From an uncultured Mucispirillum sp. (GTDB lineage: Bacteria > Chrysiogenota > Deferribacteres > Deferribacterales > Mucispirillaceae), in assembly GCA_945947845.1 (NCBI GenBank), contig CAMEZN010000098.1, positions 1 to 6,735 of the forward strand: DNA of 6,735 nt. Reading direction: 5' to 3'. Each line of letters starts with the position of its first letter. Position 1 is the first letter of the stretch. Shown here piece by piece: positions 6,671-6,735 of the stretch. A program made the translations under genes and the position numbers. Under the pieces are notes generated by a model. The model did not search any database, was not told where the DNA came from, and saw nothing but the letters and a program-made list of their open reading frames with translations.

Positions 6671-6735
6671 ATGTTTGAAAATTTTAATTTTAATGATTTT
6701 ATGGTAAAAGCTGCATTATCAGTAGTGCCTTTCAT
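6671..6735 (+). CDS. Start of an unidentified gene, truncated by the right edge
   Basis: An ATG lies directly after the ispD stop (6668-6670), with GAGG at 6662-6665 inside the end of ispD as its SD, 5 bp away. Twenty-one codons are visible (begins MFENFNFNDFMVKAALSVV, then PF). The short polar start leading into a hydrophobic ALSVVPF segment suggests a membrane protein. The VVPF stretch faintly recalls the first conserved P.(I/V)E.RG segment of the small multidrug-export (PF06695) family, but too little is present to identify it. It appears to be in the same operon as ispD. Confidence 0.55.
   Translation, partial: MFENFNFNDFMVKAALSVVPF

Overview
The window is a densely packed stretch of very AT-rich bacterial chromosome with every gene on the + strand. 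The organism is a diderm (Gram-negative-type) bacterium: it encodes an outer-membrane beta-barrel with a signal peptide and a C-terminal aromatic residue. It uses the MEP (non-mevalonate) isoprenoid pathway. Very low GC together with a Tsx-like porin, a YggT protein, a PIN-TRAM protein and IspD would fit a Mucispirillum-like Deferribacterota or another AT-rich diderm. That placement is a guess from composition and gene content, not shown by the sequence. Trp codons in the intact genes are TGG and nearly all stops are TAA, which fits the standard bacterial code.

Layout, left to right: the 3' part of a long-chain acyl-CoA synthetase (AMP-forming) runs in from the left edge. A Tsx-like nucleoside channel follows, then a secreted DUF192 protein whose frame is broken by one in-frame TGA. 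Next come a PgeF/YfiH-type (LACC1-like) purine nucleoside phosphorylase/polyphenol oxidase and a YggS-type PLP-homeostasis protein, joined by a TAATG overlap. A 76-bp spacer with a candidate promoter precedes a YggT-family membrane protein. After it lie a membrane-anchored PIN-TRAM protein and IspD, overlapping by 4 bp, and finally the first codons of another gene running off the right edge.

The genes are mostly housekeeping. The only plausible functional link on the left is nucleoside use: a Tsx-like pore admits nucleosides through the outer membrane and a PgeF-type enzyme could phosphorolyse purine nucleosides in the cytoplasm. YggS-YggT adjacency is a recurrent bacterial arrangement. No mobile element, CRISPR array, tRNA or rRNA was seen. 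I do not see a new defence or mobile system here. The strongest anomaly is the in-frame TGA in the DUF192 gene. It falls where related proteins often have Trp, so a recent nonsense mutation, a sequencing error or stop-codon recoding are the options. A second, smaller oddity is that the YggT protein seems to hold three related modules rather than two.
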